NCBI GenBank assembly: GCA_943912855.1
Contig: CALTVC010000001.1
Coordinates: forward strand, 186,001-250,000
DNA length: 64,000 bases
Reading direction: 5' to 3'
Source of the DNA: an uncultured Flavobacterium sp.
Lineage (GTDB): Bacteria; Bacteroidota; Bacteroidia; Flavobacteriales; Flavobacteriaceae
The translations under genes and the position numbers were made by a program. Shown one piece after another: positions 17,997 through 27,690 of the stretch (the first letter of the stretch is position 1; the number at the start of each line of letters is the position of its first letter). Below the pieces are notes generated by a model. The model had not been told where the DNA came from and did no database searches. It saw only the letters and a list, made by a program, of their open reading frames with translations.

Positions 17997-18683
17997 TTAA
18001 TCAGAACAATAACATGGCTTATCGCCAAATGTGTACGAAAGGGTAAAACCGGTAAACACGTACCAGTCATTACTCTCCAGGTTACCAAAGCGTACCGCAC
18101 TGTAGCGGTCTTCAGACGGGTTACTACCGTCCAGGTTATCTGTAAAACTGTAACGCACACCGCTTTCCAGACCTACAACCCAGTCGCGTGCTATGTGTAC
18201 CTTAACCCCTACTTTCATAGGTATGGCAAGGCTGCTACCGTTACCGTACTCACGGATTTCCTTATTAGCATTCAAATACTTATCGTTATAAAATGCATAG
18301 GCAATCCCTGTAGAAAGAAATGGCGTCCACTTAAAATGGTCGTCGTGCAGGTTAAACTCAAAAAAGTTGAATTCAAGGGCTAAAGATAGTTCTTTTACAC
18401 TATTTTCAAACGAGTAACCTCTAAGCTTCCTGCCTGCAGAATCACTATCGGCATCGTCTGCGGTTATCTTTCCGTAAGTAAAGCCCACTCTCCACGAATG
18501 CCTTGTACTGCGGTTCCAGCGGTAAAAAACACCCAACGACAAATCTTTGGGCGCAATGTACGTGGTAGGACCTACATCGCCAACATAGTTAGCCCCTCCG
18601 GCAAACAACCCCAGCTCATTTATCTGGGCTTCAACCGAAAAGCATGTAGTTGCTAACGCAATAATAGACAGCAAACGCTTCAT
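17997..18683 (-). CDS. DUF6089-type outer-membrane beta-barrel protein
   Basis: 228-residue protein with a signal peptide (MKRLLSIIALATTCFSVEAQ) followed by the conserved start INELGLFAGGANYVGDVG and alternating strands ending in YTFGDKPCYCSD. It matches the DUF6089 family found upstream of uppS-bamA in Flavobacteriaceae. The function is unknown; linkage suggests a role in outer-membrane assembly. A TATATTTG -7 element at 18709-18702 precedes it, so it likely heads the uppS-bamA-ompH operon. Confidence 0.82.
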   Translation of the reverse strand: MKRLLSIIALATTCFSVEAQINELGLFAGGANYVGDVGPTTYIAPKDLSLGVFYRWNRSTRHSWRVGFTYGKITADDADSDSAGRKLRGYSFENSVKELSLALEFNFFEFNLHDDHFKWTPFLSTGIAYAFYNDKYLNANKEIREYGNGSSLAIPMKVGVKVHIARDWVVGLESGVRYSFTDNLDGSNPSEDRYSAVRFGNLESNDWYVFTGFTLSYTFGDKPCYCSD

Positions 18684-18842
18684 TTAAACAAAAATTGGGT
18701 GCAAATATAACAATATAGATTTTGTAATAAGCCTAATAATTAGACATTTTACCGCTGTCTTTCTGCTATATTCCGATTAATACTGTGTTGAAAACGGCGG
18801 AAGTGCCACTGTAGTATATGGACACCTAAAATTTTGGCAGAA

Positions 18843-19727
18843 TTAATTACGCTTGTCCTCTCCCCACAGGAGTTTCTTACGCAGCGTATCCAGGAATTTT
18901 TCCTGTGCGAATTCTACCAGGTTTATTTTAAAATCTGCCGCCTTTACGGTAAGCACCGTTTCTACATCGAGCCTTATGATACGCGAATCTAGCGAAACCA
19001 GGTGTTGCTCCTCACGGCTGCTTACACGCAGTTCCACTTCGGTATCGCCGGGTATAACCAGCGGACGCGCGTTAAGGTTGTGTGGCGCTATGGGAGTTAT
19101 CACAAGACTGTTTGCTCCGGGTATCATTACAGGACCACCACAACTAAGCGAATAACCGGTACTGCCTGTAGGCGTACTTAGTATAAGTCCGTCTGCCCAG
19201 TACGAATTAAGGTGGTCACCATTCAACTTAACATCTACCGTAATCATAGAAGTGGTATCACGGCGGCTTACGGTAATTTCGTTCAACGCGAAATCAAGCC
19301 CTTCCAGCTGTTCGTCGCTCCCTTCATACTTAAGGGTAAGCAACGTACGTGGCGAAATTTTATATTCGTTTGTAAATATAAGTGGCAACAGGGTTTCTAT
19401 GTTTTCTTGCTGAACGGTAGCCAAAAAGCCCAGCCTGCCAGCGTTTATACCCACTATGGGTATATTTTTTCCACGCACATAGGTAGCGGCGCGTAGCATG
19501 GTACCATCGCCTCCTATGCTTATAAAAAGGCTTACGCCATCATTAAGTTCTTCGTGATCTGTAAAGGTAGCGTAGTCCTTAGTAAGAAGATTTCTGCCGG
19601 TAAGCACCTTATAAAAGTTGGATTCAAATACCACCTCGGGACCGTATTCATTAAAAACATTAAGTAGTTTACCAATGATGTCATCGGTATTGTCTTTATA
19701 ATACTGGCCGTAAACCGCTATTTTCAT
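18843..19727 (-). CDS. nadK: NAD kinase
   Basis: 294-residue NAD kinase, which phosphorylates NAD to NADP. The GGDGT motif (SIGGDGTMLRA, Asp74) and the later NE/D plus GSTGYSLSCGGP block are intact. It starts 2 bases after the CBS-domain gene stop, so the two are co-transcribed. A 159-base gap with a new -7 element separates it from the DUF6089 gene. Confidence 0.95.
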   Translation of the reverse strand: MKIAVYGQYYKDNTDDIIGKLLNVFNEYGPEVVFESNFYKVLTGRNLLTKDYATFTDHEELNDGVSLFISIGGDGTMLRAATYVRGKNIPIVGINAGRLGFLATVQQENIETLLPLIFTNEYKISPRTLLTLKYEGSDEQLEGLDFALNEITVSRRDTTSMITVDVKLNGDHLNSYWADGLILSTPTGSTGYSLSCGGPVMIPGANSLVITPIAPHNLNARPLVIPGDTEVELRVSSREEQHLVSLDSRIIRLDVETVLTVKAADFKINLVEFAQEKFLDTLRKKLLWGEDKRN

Positions 19728-19729
19728 CG

Positions 19730-20389
19730 TTATATATTAAGGTACTTATCCAGGTAATCCGATCGGTCTTTCAGGGTGTTCAGGTATGCATCTTCCTGAT
19801 GTTCTGTAACAATATCATAATTATACCTCCTAAAGGTTTGTATGATTTCGCTGAGCCCGCCCAGGCTTATCTTTACGGTAATCTGTACGCGGTCGCCTTC
19901 TGCCTCGCTTATAAAAGCGCCAAGCAGCCTGCCGTTATTGCTTTCTACAATCTGGGCTACTTCGCTCATGCTGTATTCGGTAATCCCTTTTTCCACCACC
20001 AGTATGCCTCCCTCCTCTTTAAGGAACGGCGTTTCATCAAAAAAGCGAATGATATCGGTAATTTCGTAATAGCCCAGGTAGCGGTTTTCGGCATCGAGCA
20101 CTGGTACAAGGTTGGTTTCGTTTTTGGCAAAAACCTCTAAAACGTCCAGCCACATGGTAGTATCGCGCACAAAAAAGCGCTCAAAGCTGTAACGTGTTTC
20201 CCCCATTGTCTTCTCAATATCCATAAGCTCGGTGTCCTCGCTACCCGCACAACCTATATACACACCGTTATCTAAAACAGGAAAGTGCGTAAAAGGGTAC
20301 TCGGCAAAGAGGTCCTGCGCGTCGGCAACGGTATCGGTAACACGAAGCGCTTTGATATTGCTATTGAGGAAGTCAGTAATTTCGTTCAT
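19730..20389 (-). CDS. CBS-domain protein
   Basis: 219-residue cytoplasmic protein. Two CBS-like segments (about residues 15-60 and 75-130) could bind adenine nucleotides. The C-terminal third (about 145-215, GRLLGAFISEAEGDRVQITVK and following) looks like an ACT-type regulatory fold. The start at 20389 (MNEITDF) is preferred over 20464, whose extra 25 residues extend into the divergent pdxJ promoter region. Tight linkage to nadK suggests nucleotide-responsive regulation, but no partner is proven from sequence. Confidence 0.8.
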   Translation of the reverse strand: MNEITDFLNSNIKALRVTDTVADAQDLFAEYPFTHFPVLDNGVYIGCAGSEDTELMDIEKTMGETRYSFERFFVRDTTMWLDVLEVFAKNETNLVPVLDAENRYLGYYEITDIIRFFDETPFLKEEGGILVVEKGITEYSMSEVAQIVESNNGRLLGAFISEAEGDRVQITVKISLGGLSEIIQTFRRYNYDIVTEHQEDAYLNTLKDRSDYLDKYLNI

Positions 20390-20488
20390 CTTCGGGGTTA
20401 AATAATATGCAAAATAATCAAAAATATAGATAGCTTCCCTTATATACTTTGTATTTTTGTGCAACTGTTAACTTTTAGCACGTAAAAA

Positions 20489-21202
20489 ATGACGAAACTG
20501 AGCGTAAACATAAATAAAATAGCCACGTTGCGTAATTCACGCGGTGGAAATGTACCCGATTTACTAAAGGTAGCCGCCGATGTACAGAAATTTGGCGCAC
20601 AAGGTGTAACCATACATCCAAGGCCGGATGAAAGACACATTCGCTATAACGATGCCCGCGAATTAGTGCCTGTTGTATATACCGAATACAACATAGAAGG
20701 CAACCCTATACGTAAATTCATAGACCTGGTTTTAGAAACAAAACCTACGCAGGTTACCCTGGTTCCTGATGCCGATGATGCCATAACCAGCAACGCCGGA
20801 TGGGATACCATAGCCCACAAAAGCTTCCTGCAGGAAGTAATACAGGAATTTCAGCGCAATGGCGTACGCACCTCTATATTTGTAGATCCGGTGCTTAAAA
20901 TGGTGGAAGGCGCCAAGGAAACCGGTACCGACCGCATAGAGCTATATACCGAAGGTTTTGCACACGAATACGGCCTGGGCAATAAAGACGGCATTAAGCC
21001 TTACACCGAAGCAGCCCTACTTGCAGGCCAACTAGGCCTTGGGCTCAATGCCGGGCACGACCTGAGCCTGGACAACATTAAATTCTTTAAGGATAACATT
21101 CCGGGATTGCTCGAGGTATCTATAGGGCACGCGCTTATAGCCGAGTCGCTTTACCTGGGACTGGAGAATGTGGTGAACATGTACCTTCAAAAACTAAAGT
21201 AA
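20489..21202 (+). CDS. pdxJ: pyridoxine 5'-phosphate synthase
   Basis: 237-residue enzyme condensing 3-amino-2-oxopropyl phosphate with deoxyxylulose 5-phosphate to make pyridoxine 5'-phosphate (vitamin B6). Family motifs include VNINKIATLRNSRGG, VTIHPRPDERHI and LNAGHDLSLDN. A possible -7 element TATTTTTG lies at 20452-20459. It is divergent from the CBS-nadK unit and is followed after 1 base by an esterase gene. Confidence 0.96.
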   Translation: MTKLSVNINKIATLRNSRGGNVPDLLKVAADVQKFGAQGVTIHPRPDERHIRYNDARELVPVVYTEYNIEGNPIRKFIDLVLETKPTQVTLVPDADDAITSNAGWDTIAHKSFLQEVIQEFQRNGVRTSIFVDPVLKMVEGAKETGTDRIELYTEGFAHEYGLGNKDGIKPYTEAALLAGQLGLGLNAGHDLSLDNIKFFKDNIPGLLEVSIGHALIAESLYLGLENVVNMYLQKLK

Positions 21203-21203
21203 T

Positions 21204-21968
21204 ATGCTGTACAGCAAAATAGAAGGCGAAGGCAAGCCACTACTTATAATTCACGGTTTTATGGGTATGAGCGACAACTGGAAATCGCTTGCGGGGCAGT
21301 ATGCCACCAAGGGGTTTCAGGTGCACGCGCTGGACATGCGTAACCACGGCAGGAGTTTGCATTCAGACGTATTTAACTACAATACCATGGTAGCCGATTT
21401 AGAACAATACATCAGCTTTCATAACCTGGGCGTGGTAGACCTTATAGGACACAGCATGGGTGGCAAGGCGGTGATGTTCTTTGCCACAAAACACCCTGAT
21501 TTGGTAAACAAGCTTATTATAGCCGACATAGGCCCGCAATACTACCCACCCCACCACCAGGATGTTCTGGATGCGCTGAATGCAGTAGACTTTAGCACCA
21601 AACCATCTCGAAATGAGGTGGAGGAAGTTATGGCGCAGCACCTGCCCGATGCCGGTACCCGCCAGTTCCTGATGAAAAACCTGTACTGGGTAGAACCGGG
21701 TCAGCTTGGCTTCCGCTTTAACCTGCCTGTATTTAACGCACAGGTAGAAAACATAGGCGAAGCACTGCCCGAAGGTGCTGTGTTTAACAAGCCAACGCTG
21801 TTTCTTAAAGGGGACAGATCTAAATATATTCGTGAAGAGGATGTACCGCTAATAGCCAAGCATTTCCCTCAGTACGAACTGAAAACCATAAGCAATTCAG
21901 GACACTGGGTACATGCCGAAAACCCACAGGAGTTTTTGCAGTATACGCTGGATTTCTTAACGAGATAA
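21204..21968 (+). CDS. alpha/beta-hydrolase (YbfF-like esterase)
   Basis: 254-residue alpha/beta-hydrolase. The oxyanion region is HGFMG (residues 17-21), the nucleophile elbow is GHSMGG (Ser84), and the catalytic His is in SGHWVHAENP near the C-terminus. It resembles YbfF-type thioesterase/esterases; the substrate is not evident. It is translationally close to pdxJ (1-base gap) and ends at an intrinsic terminator. Confidence 0.85.
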   Translation: MLYSKIEGEGKPLLIIHGFMGMSDNWKSLAGQYATKGFQVHALDMRNHGRSLHSDVFNYNTMVADLEQYISFHNLGVVDLIGHSMGGKAVMFFATKHPDLVNKLIIADIGPQYYPPHHQDVLDALNAVDFSTKPSRNEVEEVMAQHLPDAGTRQFLMKNLYWVEPGQLGFRFNLPVFNAQVENIGEALPEGAVFNKPTLFLKGDRSKYIREEDVPLIAKHFPQYELKTISNSGHWVHAENPQEFLQYTLDFLTR

Positions 21969-21976
21969 ATTTGTTT

Positions 21977-22001
21977 AAAACCGCCAATAGGCGGTTTTTT
22001 T
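21977..22001 (+). terminator. intrinsic terminator after pdxJ-esterase
   Basis: AAACCGCC pairs with GGCGGTTT around a 4-base loop, followed by a T-run. Confidence 0.88.
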
Positions 22002-22025
22002 ACGCCTTGTTTAAACCTCTCCACC

Positions 22026-22141
22026 GACCGTGAAAGGGTCTAACATTACAGCGGAGGGCAACGCCCTTCGCTGAATCAACACATTATAATAAATTTGCCC
22101 GAGACCTTGCCCCGGGCTACAATGTACGACCCTTTCAGGGG
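22026..22141. repeat. dispersed palindromic repeat, family with GACCCTGAAAGGGTC ends (copy 1)
   Basis: The element starts with GACCGTGAAAGGGTC (22026-22040), contains GCGGAGGGCAACGCCCTTCG (22051-22070), then a GCCCG...CGGGC stem followed by CTACAATGT, and closes with GACCCTTTCAGGGG (22128-22141). The same modules in the same order recur at 48555-48672, and the right half at 30015-30060. Confidence 0.85.
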
Positions 22142-22160
22142 CGGTTCAGAAAAGCTCTGA

Positions 22161-22190
22161 AAACTGCGACTGAGACTGAGACTGCGACTG
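22161..22190. repeat. ACTGCGACTG repeat cluster
   Basis: AAACTGCGACTG at 22161-22172 and ACTGCGACTG at 22181-22190 are direct copies separated by GAGACTGAG. The core is the same as in the clpP-clpX and clpX-nfu gaps. Confidence 0.75.
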
Positions 22191-22201
22191 AAAACTATAA
22201 T

Positions 22202-25006
22202 CTACTCTTTCTTTACCTTTTCCTTACGCACCACGGTATTGGTTTTAGTATTATAAACCGCTTCTTCAATAGGTTTTCCACTCTTACTAAACACCTTGAT
22301 TTTAGGTTCGCTATGCGTTCCGGTAACGGTAATCGGTATACCTATGAGTCCCCCCGGAGGTAGCCCAAGACGCACCTTTAAATCGAGCAGGCCGTTAAAG
22401 CTGGTAGTACCCTTAACGGTAGGGCGGAAAAGCGATACCTTAAACGTAAACGGCTCTATGGTAATCAGGTTGTTTTCTATCTTGCTTTTTACCTCAATGC
22501 CTTTAAAATTAGGGTTATTAATACCATCCTGCCCTGTTTTTTCGCTAATGGCACCAAACATCTTCAGTCCGCTTACCTTAACGTCCCGCAGGCTTATGGT
22601 ACCACCCCCGTTTAACGATTCGTATATAGGCCCCATATTTCCGTTAAGGTCGCCTTTAATTTTATAATCCATAGAAATGATACCCTCGGCTTTTTCGGCG
22701 GCTGTAGCCATTTCACGGAACATAGGTATCTCATTATAGGCACGTTTCACGCTAAAATCCTTAGCACGGAAATGCGCATCGAAATTAGCCGACAATGGCG
22801 ACTCATCCTGATAACGCGCGTCTATGCCCACGTTACAGCCAATGATATTAAACGTAGTGTTTTGCAGGCGCATATTTCCTTTGGTTATGGCAGCACGGCC
22901 TATGAGGTTGTCCAGGGTTAGCCCATTGTATTCTACCTTATCGGCGTTGGCTATGAGCCAAACGTCCAGGTTACGTGGCACAGCAACCACACCTGTGGCT
23001 TTTGGGTTGTCTTCTTTGGCATTTTCCACGGCAGGCTTACGGTCTTTATTTTCACCTTCTTCCAGCGCCATAAACTCATCTACATTAATCAGTTTCGATT
23101 TCAGGTTAAACTCCCCGTGCAGCGTACCCTTGCTCTCTATGAAGTAGTTAATGGTATTTAGCAGATAACCATTCATCCTGAAATCACTCTTGCCGTAATG
23201 GGCTATGAACTTCTCAAACCACATCTTCTCATTCTGGAAACGGAACTGCCCCTCATTGATAAAGAACGCTTTAGGAAACAACTCGCTGGTGGTTTTAATA
23301 TCACGAAGCAGTAGTGTACCCTTGTTGTCCAGCTTGCTGTACTGTCCTGTGGTGGCATAGCTTTGCCTGCCGTTCAGACTCAGGTCGGCTTTAACGTAAC
23401 CCGTAACATCCAGCCCTTTCTGTTTAAAGACTTTATAGATGCGCCCTACGTTCAGTTCGCCCTTAATGCGTGATTTGTACAACACATCATTAAGGTCTTC
23501 AATAGAAGCGCTTACGTACACAGGATTACCCTCAAACTCAAAGCTCGCAGGCGTTACCGAAGCTTTAAGCCCTTCAAACGTACCAGATTCGTTACTGATG
23601 TTTGTAATGAACGTTATGTTCTTAATCGGGTTAGGATAATAGGTGGTTTTTAACCATCCGCCTTTAAGGGTAATGTTCCCTTTAGCCTTAGGAAACAGCT
23701 TTTTAGCAGCGTTATACGTGCCGTTAGCATCTATGTTGGTACGCAGGTAACCTTTCAAATCCATATCGGGTAAACCGAGTGCAGCATCTACTTCGGCAAG
23801 GTCCAGCGCGCCTTTAATATCGGCTTTAACCGCCATGTTTTCAAAACCTTTGGTATTGATGAACGCTTTAAAAAATCCCTTTTTACCAACCTTAAAATCA
23901 AATGCCTTCACGTCGAGCGCCAGGCGGTTAATGTCCAGCGACGGCAGCATGGCATGGAGGTTTACCTGCAAATCATCCATAGATGCTGGGGCATCTGTGT
24001 AGGTAATGGCGCCGTCGTTTACCATAAAGCTTACGCCAAGGCTGGGTTGCAGGTTTTTTGCGGCGTTATAGCGCCCCTTAAAGGTAAAGCGCAAGTCGGC
24101 ATCGCCCTCAATCTTAGTCTTTTCCATCCAGGTGAGATACGGCGGGGGCAGTACACTGAAGATGTCCTTTAGCGTAGTATCCAGGCTCGCCGCCTTGAGA
24201 TCTATGTTATAACCATCGCGCAGTATGCTGAACTTACCTGTAAACTCAAGTGGTAACTCATTGATACGTAGTTGGTTTTTTTGTAAAATAAACGAAAGCG
24301 CATTGGTGTTTATGCGGGTTATGAGGTCGGCATGCACCTCTTTCTTCTCAAGGTACGGAACGTTATCATAGTAGAAATCAACCAAGTCAATGTTGGCATC
24401 GGTTTCAAGATCAAACACATCCTGACTCAATCCTCCACGCCCCAGGTAGTTAAAGCCTTTGGCATCTACAAATATCTTTGCAGAGCGGTCGTTATAGGTA
24501 ATGTTACATTTACGAAAGTCTATCCTATCCAGCTGAATGGCAGTACCTTCCTCGGGTTCATTAGCTGTTTTAGGCGCTTTGTCCGGACTGATGTACACGT
24601 TGTAATTGGCTTCGCCTTTGGTGTTTACCTGTACTTTAATGATGCCTTTGCTAACGTATAACTCGTCTATTTTAACGGTGTTATCAAAAATAAGGCGCTT
24701 CAGATTGATGCCGAAAGCTACCTGGTCAGCACGGAGCAGGGTATCGTTGGCAAAGGGTTTGGACCCCATGAGCGACACATTGTCTATAGACACGGTAAGT
24801 GATGGAAAGTGCGTAAAGAACGACAGCTTCGTATTGTTGAAATCAAGCTTGGCAGCCAGGCTTTTATTAGCGAGTTTCTTTACTTCTGATTCTATTTTTC
24901 CAGGGAAAAGCAACGGTAGCAGGAACAGCATAAGCAATATGAATGCTATGGTTATCCCTGTCCATTTCAGTGTTTTAAGTGCTATTTTCTTTACATTGAA
25001 ACTCAT
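22202..25006 (-). CDS. large AsmA-family C-terminal domain protein
   Basis: 934-residue protein with one N-terminal membrane anchor (about residues 12-35: TGITIAFILLMLFLLPLLF) and a very long beta-rich periplasmic part. The N-terminal AsmA-like sequence (SFFTHFPSLTVSIDNVSL) and the C-terminal AsmA block (GGGTISLRDVKVSGLKMF, then GLPPGGLIGIPITVTGTHSEPKIKV) are clear. AsmA/TamB-like proteins are thought to bridge inner and outer membranes for phospholipid transport; that is family knowledge, not shown here. An alternative start at 25027 adds 7 residues. This is the second AsmA-like gene of the window; the first is at 137-1693. Confidence 0.85.
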   Translation of the reverse strand: MSFNVKKIALKTLKWTGITIAFILLMLFLLPLLFPGKIESEVKKLANKSLAAKLDFNNTKLSFFTHFPSLTVSIDNVSLMGSKPFANDTLLRADQVAFGINLKRLIFDNTVKIDELYVSKGIIKVQVNTKGEANYNVYISPDKAPKTANEPEEGTAIQLDRIDFRKCNITYNDRSAKIFVDAKGFNYLGRGGLSQDVFDLETDANIDLVDFYYDNVPYLEKKEVHADLITRINTNALSFILQKNQLRINELPLEFTGKFSILRDGYNIDLKAASLDTTLKDIFSVLPPPYLTWMEKTKIEGDADLRFTFKGRYNAAKNLQPSLGVSFMVNDGAITYTDAPASMDDLQVNLHAMLPSLDINRLALDVKAFDFKVGKKGFFKAFINTKGFENMAVKADIKGALDLAEVDAALGLPDMDLKGYLRTNIDANGTYNAAKKLFPKAKGNITLKGGWLKTTYYPNPIKNITFITNISNESGTFEGLKASVTPASFEFEGNPVYVSASIEDLNDVLYKSRIKGELNVGRIYKVFKQKGLDVTGYVKADLSLNGRQSYATTGQYSKLDNKGTLLLRDIKTTSELFPKAFFINEGQFRFQNEKMWFEKFIAHYGKSDFRMNGYLLNTINYFIESKGTLHGEFNLKSKLINVDEFMALEEGENKDRKPAVENAKEDNPKATGVVAVPRNLDVWLIANADKVEYNGLTLDNLIGRAAITKGNMRLQNTTFNIIGCNVGIDARYQDESPLSANFDAHFRAKDFSVKRAYNEIPMFREMATAAEKAEGIISMDYKIKGDLNGNMGPIYESLNGGGTISLRDVKVSGLKMFGAISEKTGQDGINNPNFKGIEVKSKIENNLITIEPFTFKVSLFRPTVKGTTSFNGLLDLKVRLGLPPGGLIGIPITVTGTHSEPKIKVFSKSGKPIEEAVYNTKTNTVVRKEKVKKE

Positions 25007-25107
25007 AACAAAATCTCTTAAGTGCAATACTAAAGTTAGGTTTTTCCTGTTAAAAGTTTTCGGGGTTTAACGTGCCTTTAATACTTTAACAAGGCATTAA
25101 GCCGTAA

Positions 25108-25137
25108 TTTGCAAAAGGAACAAAGTCGCTAAATTTG
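25108..25137 (+). promoter_or_regulatory. promoter for the M3 peptidase gene
   Basis: TTTG at 25108-25111, an 18-base spacer and TAAATTTG at 25130-25137 match the Bacteroidota promoter. The start codon lies about 31 bases downstream. Confidence 0.65.
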
Positions 25138-25167
25138 CGTGTACGCCTTATATAACCTAACTTTACT

Positions 25168-27321
25168 ATGATGACCAAAACCGCAAGAATACTATTAACC
25201 CTATTTATAACCGGAATGTTTATGTCCTGTAAAGAGAATAAAACCGGAGCCATAGGCGAGGATAACCCGCTACTGGCCACTTGGGATACGCCCTATGGTA
25301 CCCCGCCGTTTGACCTGATTAAACCTGAGCATTATAAACCCGCCCTTACCGAGGCGATGCGTATACACGATGCCGAAATATCGGCAATTGCAAACAGCCA
25401 CGAAAAGCCTGATTTTAAGAATACTATAATAGCTTTAGAGGATAGTGGACAGCTACTGAACCGCATATATATGGTATTCAACAACCTGAATAGCGCTGAA
25501 ACCAACGAAAAACTTCAGCTTATAGCCCAGGAAATGGCTCCTGAAATCACGAAGCATAACGACAATATCTCCCTGAATGACAAGCTGTTTGGCAGGGTTA
25601 AGCAGGTATGGGACAATCAGATAGACCTCGGGCTGAATACCGAAGACGCCAAGTTGCTGGAACGCAAATACAAAGCCTTTGTACGAAACGGCGCCGGAAT
25701 ACCTACCGATAAGAAAGAGCGCCTGCGCAAGATTAACGGCGAACTGTCTGTGATTTCGCTTAAGTTTGGCGATAATGTATTGGCTGACACTAACGCTTTT
25801 ACACTATACATTTCTGACAAAGAACAACTTAAAGGATTACCTGAGAACATAATCACCGCTGCTGCCGAAGATGCCAAAGCGAAAGGCAAAGACGGTCAAT
25901 GGCTGTTTACCCTGCAGAATGCCAGCGTAATGCCGTTCCTGCAATATGCCCAAAACCGTAAACTGCGTGAGGACATCTGGAAAGCGTACCAAAGCCGTGG
26001 TAACAATGGCGATACGCGCGATAACCGCATCAATATCATACAGATGGCCAACCTGCGCATGGAGCGTGCGCAATTGCTTGGTTATAAAAGTCATGCAGAC
26101 TACGTTCTTGAGGAGCGTATGGCGCAAACACCCGATAAAGTATATAACCTGCTGAATGAAATATGGAAGCCTGCATTGGCAAAAGCCAAACAGGAAGAAG
26201 CTGATATTCAGAAGTTAATGATTACTGACAGTGTGGAGGGCGACGTACAGCCGTACGACTGGCGTTACTATACCGAGAAGATTCGCCAGCAACGTTATAG
26301 CCTTGATGAGCAGGAGCTTAAACCATACTTTAGCCTTGATGGAGTTCGCGAGGGGATTTTTATGGTGTGCGATAAACTGTACAGCATTCATTTTAAGCAG
26401 GTTAAAGATGTACCCGTGTATCATAAAGACGTAACTACCTGGGAAGTAAGCGATAAAGACGGCAAGCAACTCGGCATACTGTATATGGACTTTTTTCCGC
26501 GTGAGGGCAAGAAGGGCGGTGCCTGGATGACGAGCTATCGTAAACAGAAAACCGTTGACGGTAAGCGGATTGCACCCATAATTTCTATTGTATGTAATTT
26601 TACCAAGCCTACCGCAAACACCCCATCGTTACTAACATTTGACGAGGCAAGTACGTTCTTCCATGAGTTTGGTCACGCCCTGCACGGACTATTGAGTAAC
26701 GTGAAGTACGAAAGCCTTTCGGGGACTAGCGTACCTACTGATTTTGTGGAGCTTCCATCACAGATTATGGAGAACTGGGCCGCTGAACCTGAGGTGCTTA
26801 AGCTATACGCAAAGCATTATAAAACAGGTGAAACCATTCCGGATGCGCTGATTGAAAAAATGCAGAATGCCGGTACGTTCGACCAGGGATTTGCTACGGT
26901 TGAATACCTTGCTGCTGCCTATCTTGACATGGATTACCACGCACGCACTGAGCCGGTTACGCAAAATATAGTACCGTTTGAACAGGAAGCTATGAAGCGT
27001 ATTGGTTTAATAAACAGTATCATACCGCGCTATCGCAGTACGTACTATAATCACATATTTGCAGGCGGATACAGTGCCGGTTATTACAGCTACATTTGGA
27101 GCGGAGTGCTTGATACTGATGCATTTGAAGCGTTTAAAGAAACTTCACTTTTCAACAAGGAGAAGGCGACATCGTTCCGTAAAAACATCCTGGAGCGTGG
27201 CTTTACAGGCGATCCGGCTACAATGTACAGAACATTCCGTGGTGCTGACCCAAGTATAATTCCGCTGCTAAAAAAACGTGGCTTATATGAGGAAAAACCT
27301 GTCGCTGTTCCGGCTAAATAA
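25168..27321 (+). CDS. M3-family metallopeptidase, Dcp-like lipoprotein
   Basis: 717-residue zinc peptidase of family M3 (peptidyl-dipeptidase Dcp/oligopeptidase A group). The zinc motif HEFGHALHG starts at His499. The N-terminus is a lipoprotein signal (TLFITGMFMSC, Cys21), so it probably acts in the periplasm or at the outer membrane on short peptides. The length agrees with the family. It has its own promoter and terminator, so it is monocistronic. Either of the first two Met codons may be used. Confidence 0.92.
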   Translation: MMTKTARILLTLFITGMFMSCKENKTGAIGEDNPLLATWDTPYGTPPFDLIKPEHYKPALTEAMRIHDAEISAIANSHEKPDFKNTIIALEDSGQLLNRIYMVFNNLNSAETNEKLQLIAQEMAPEITKHNDNISLNDKLFGRVKQVWDNQIDLGLNTEDAKLLERKYKAFVRNGAGIPTDKKERLRKINGELSVISLKFGDNVLADTNAFTLYISDKEQLKGLPENIITAAAEDAKAKGKDGQWLFTLQNASVMPFLQYAQNRKLREDIWKAYQSRGNNGDTRDNRINIIQMANLRMERAQLLGYKSHADYVLEERMAQTPDKVYNLLNEIWKPALAKAKQEEADIQKLMITDSVEGDVQPYDWRYYTEKIRQQRYSLDEQELKPYFSLDGVREGIFMVCDKLYSIHFKQVKDVPVYHKDVTTWEVSDKDGKQLGILYMDFFPREGKKGGAWMTSYRKQKTVDGKRIAPIISIVCNFTKPTANTPSLLTFDEASTFFHEFGHALHGLLSNVKYESLSGTSVPTDFVELPSQIMENWAAEPEVLKLYAKHYKTGETIPDALIEKMQNAGTFDQGFATVEYLAAAYLDMDYHARTEPVTQNIVPFEQEAMKRIGLINSIIPRYRSTYYNHIFAGGYSAGYYSYIWSGVLDTDAFEAFKETSLFNKEKATSFRKNILERGFTGDPATMYRTFRGADPSIIPLLKKRGLYEEKPVAVPAK

Positions 27322-27348
27322 AAAGTAATATTTTTCTTTCAATATTTA

Positions 27349-27377
27349 AAAACCCGAAGGCTTGCTTTCGGGTTTTT
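27349..27377 (+). terminator. intrinsic terminator after the M3 peptidase
   Basis: AAAACCCGAA pairs with TTCGGGTTTT around an 8-base loop. Confidence 0.88.
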
Positions 27378-27588
27378 CATTTCGGTTAAATCTGAATGAA
27401 AATTCCTATATAGCAATTTGGCAATTGTTTTTTGGGGTTTACACACTTCAAAATTGTAATGCTAATTGTAGCAACGCTGTAGATAATATGTAGTAATGGC
27501 TAAAACAACTTATGCTGATTTTTAATAATTTATAAAAACGAGCTACTACTTAATGGTGCTACAGGTAGTATGTATAGGGTTTACAGTT

Positions 27589-27640
27589 TACTGAAAGGAT
27601 GACTTCAGTACTTGGTGCAGGCGGGTGTTGTAACTTTGTA
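27589..27640 (+). promoter_or_regulatory. dyad operator plus -7 promoter element, unit 1
   Basis: TACTGAA (27589-27595), 8 bases, then TTCAGTA (27604-27610) form a 22-base dyad. Twenty bases further, TAACTTTG (27631-27638) matches the Bacteroidota -7 element. A second unit with the same layout lies exactly 102 bases to the right. Confidence 0.5.
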
Positions 27641-27690
27641 TTTTTTTTGCCTTAATGGATACAAAGTCTTACTAAAGGAAATGAAAAATT

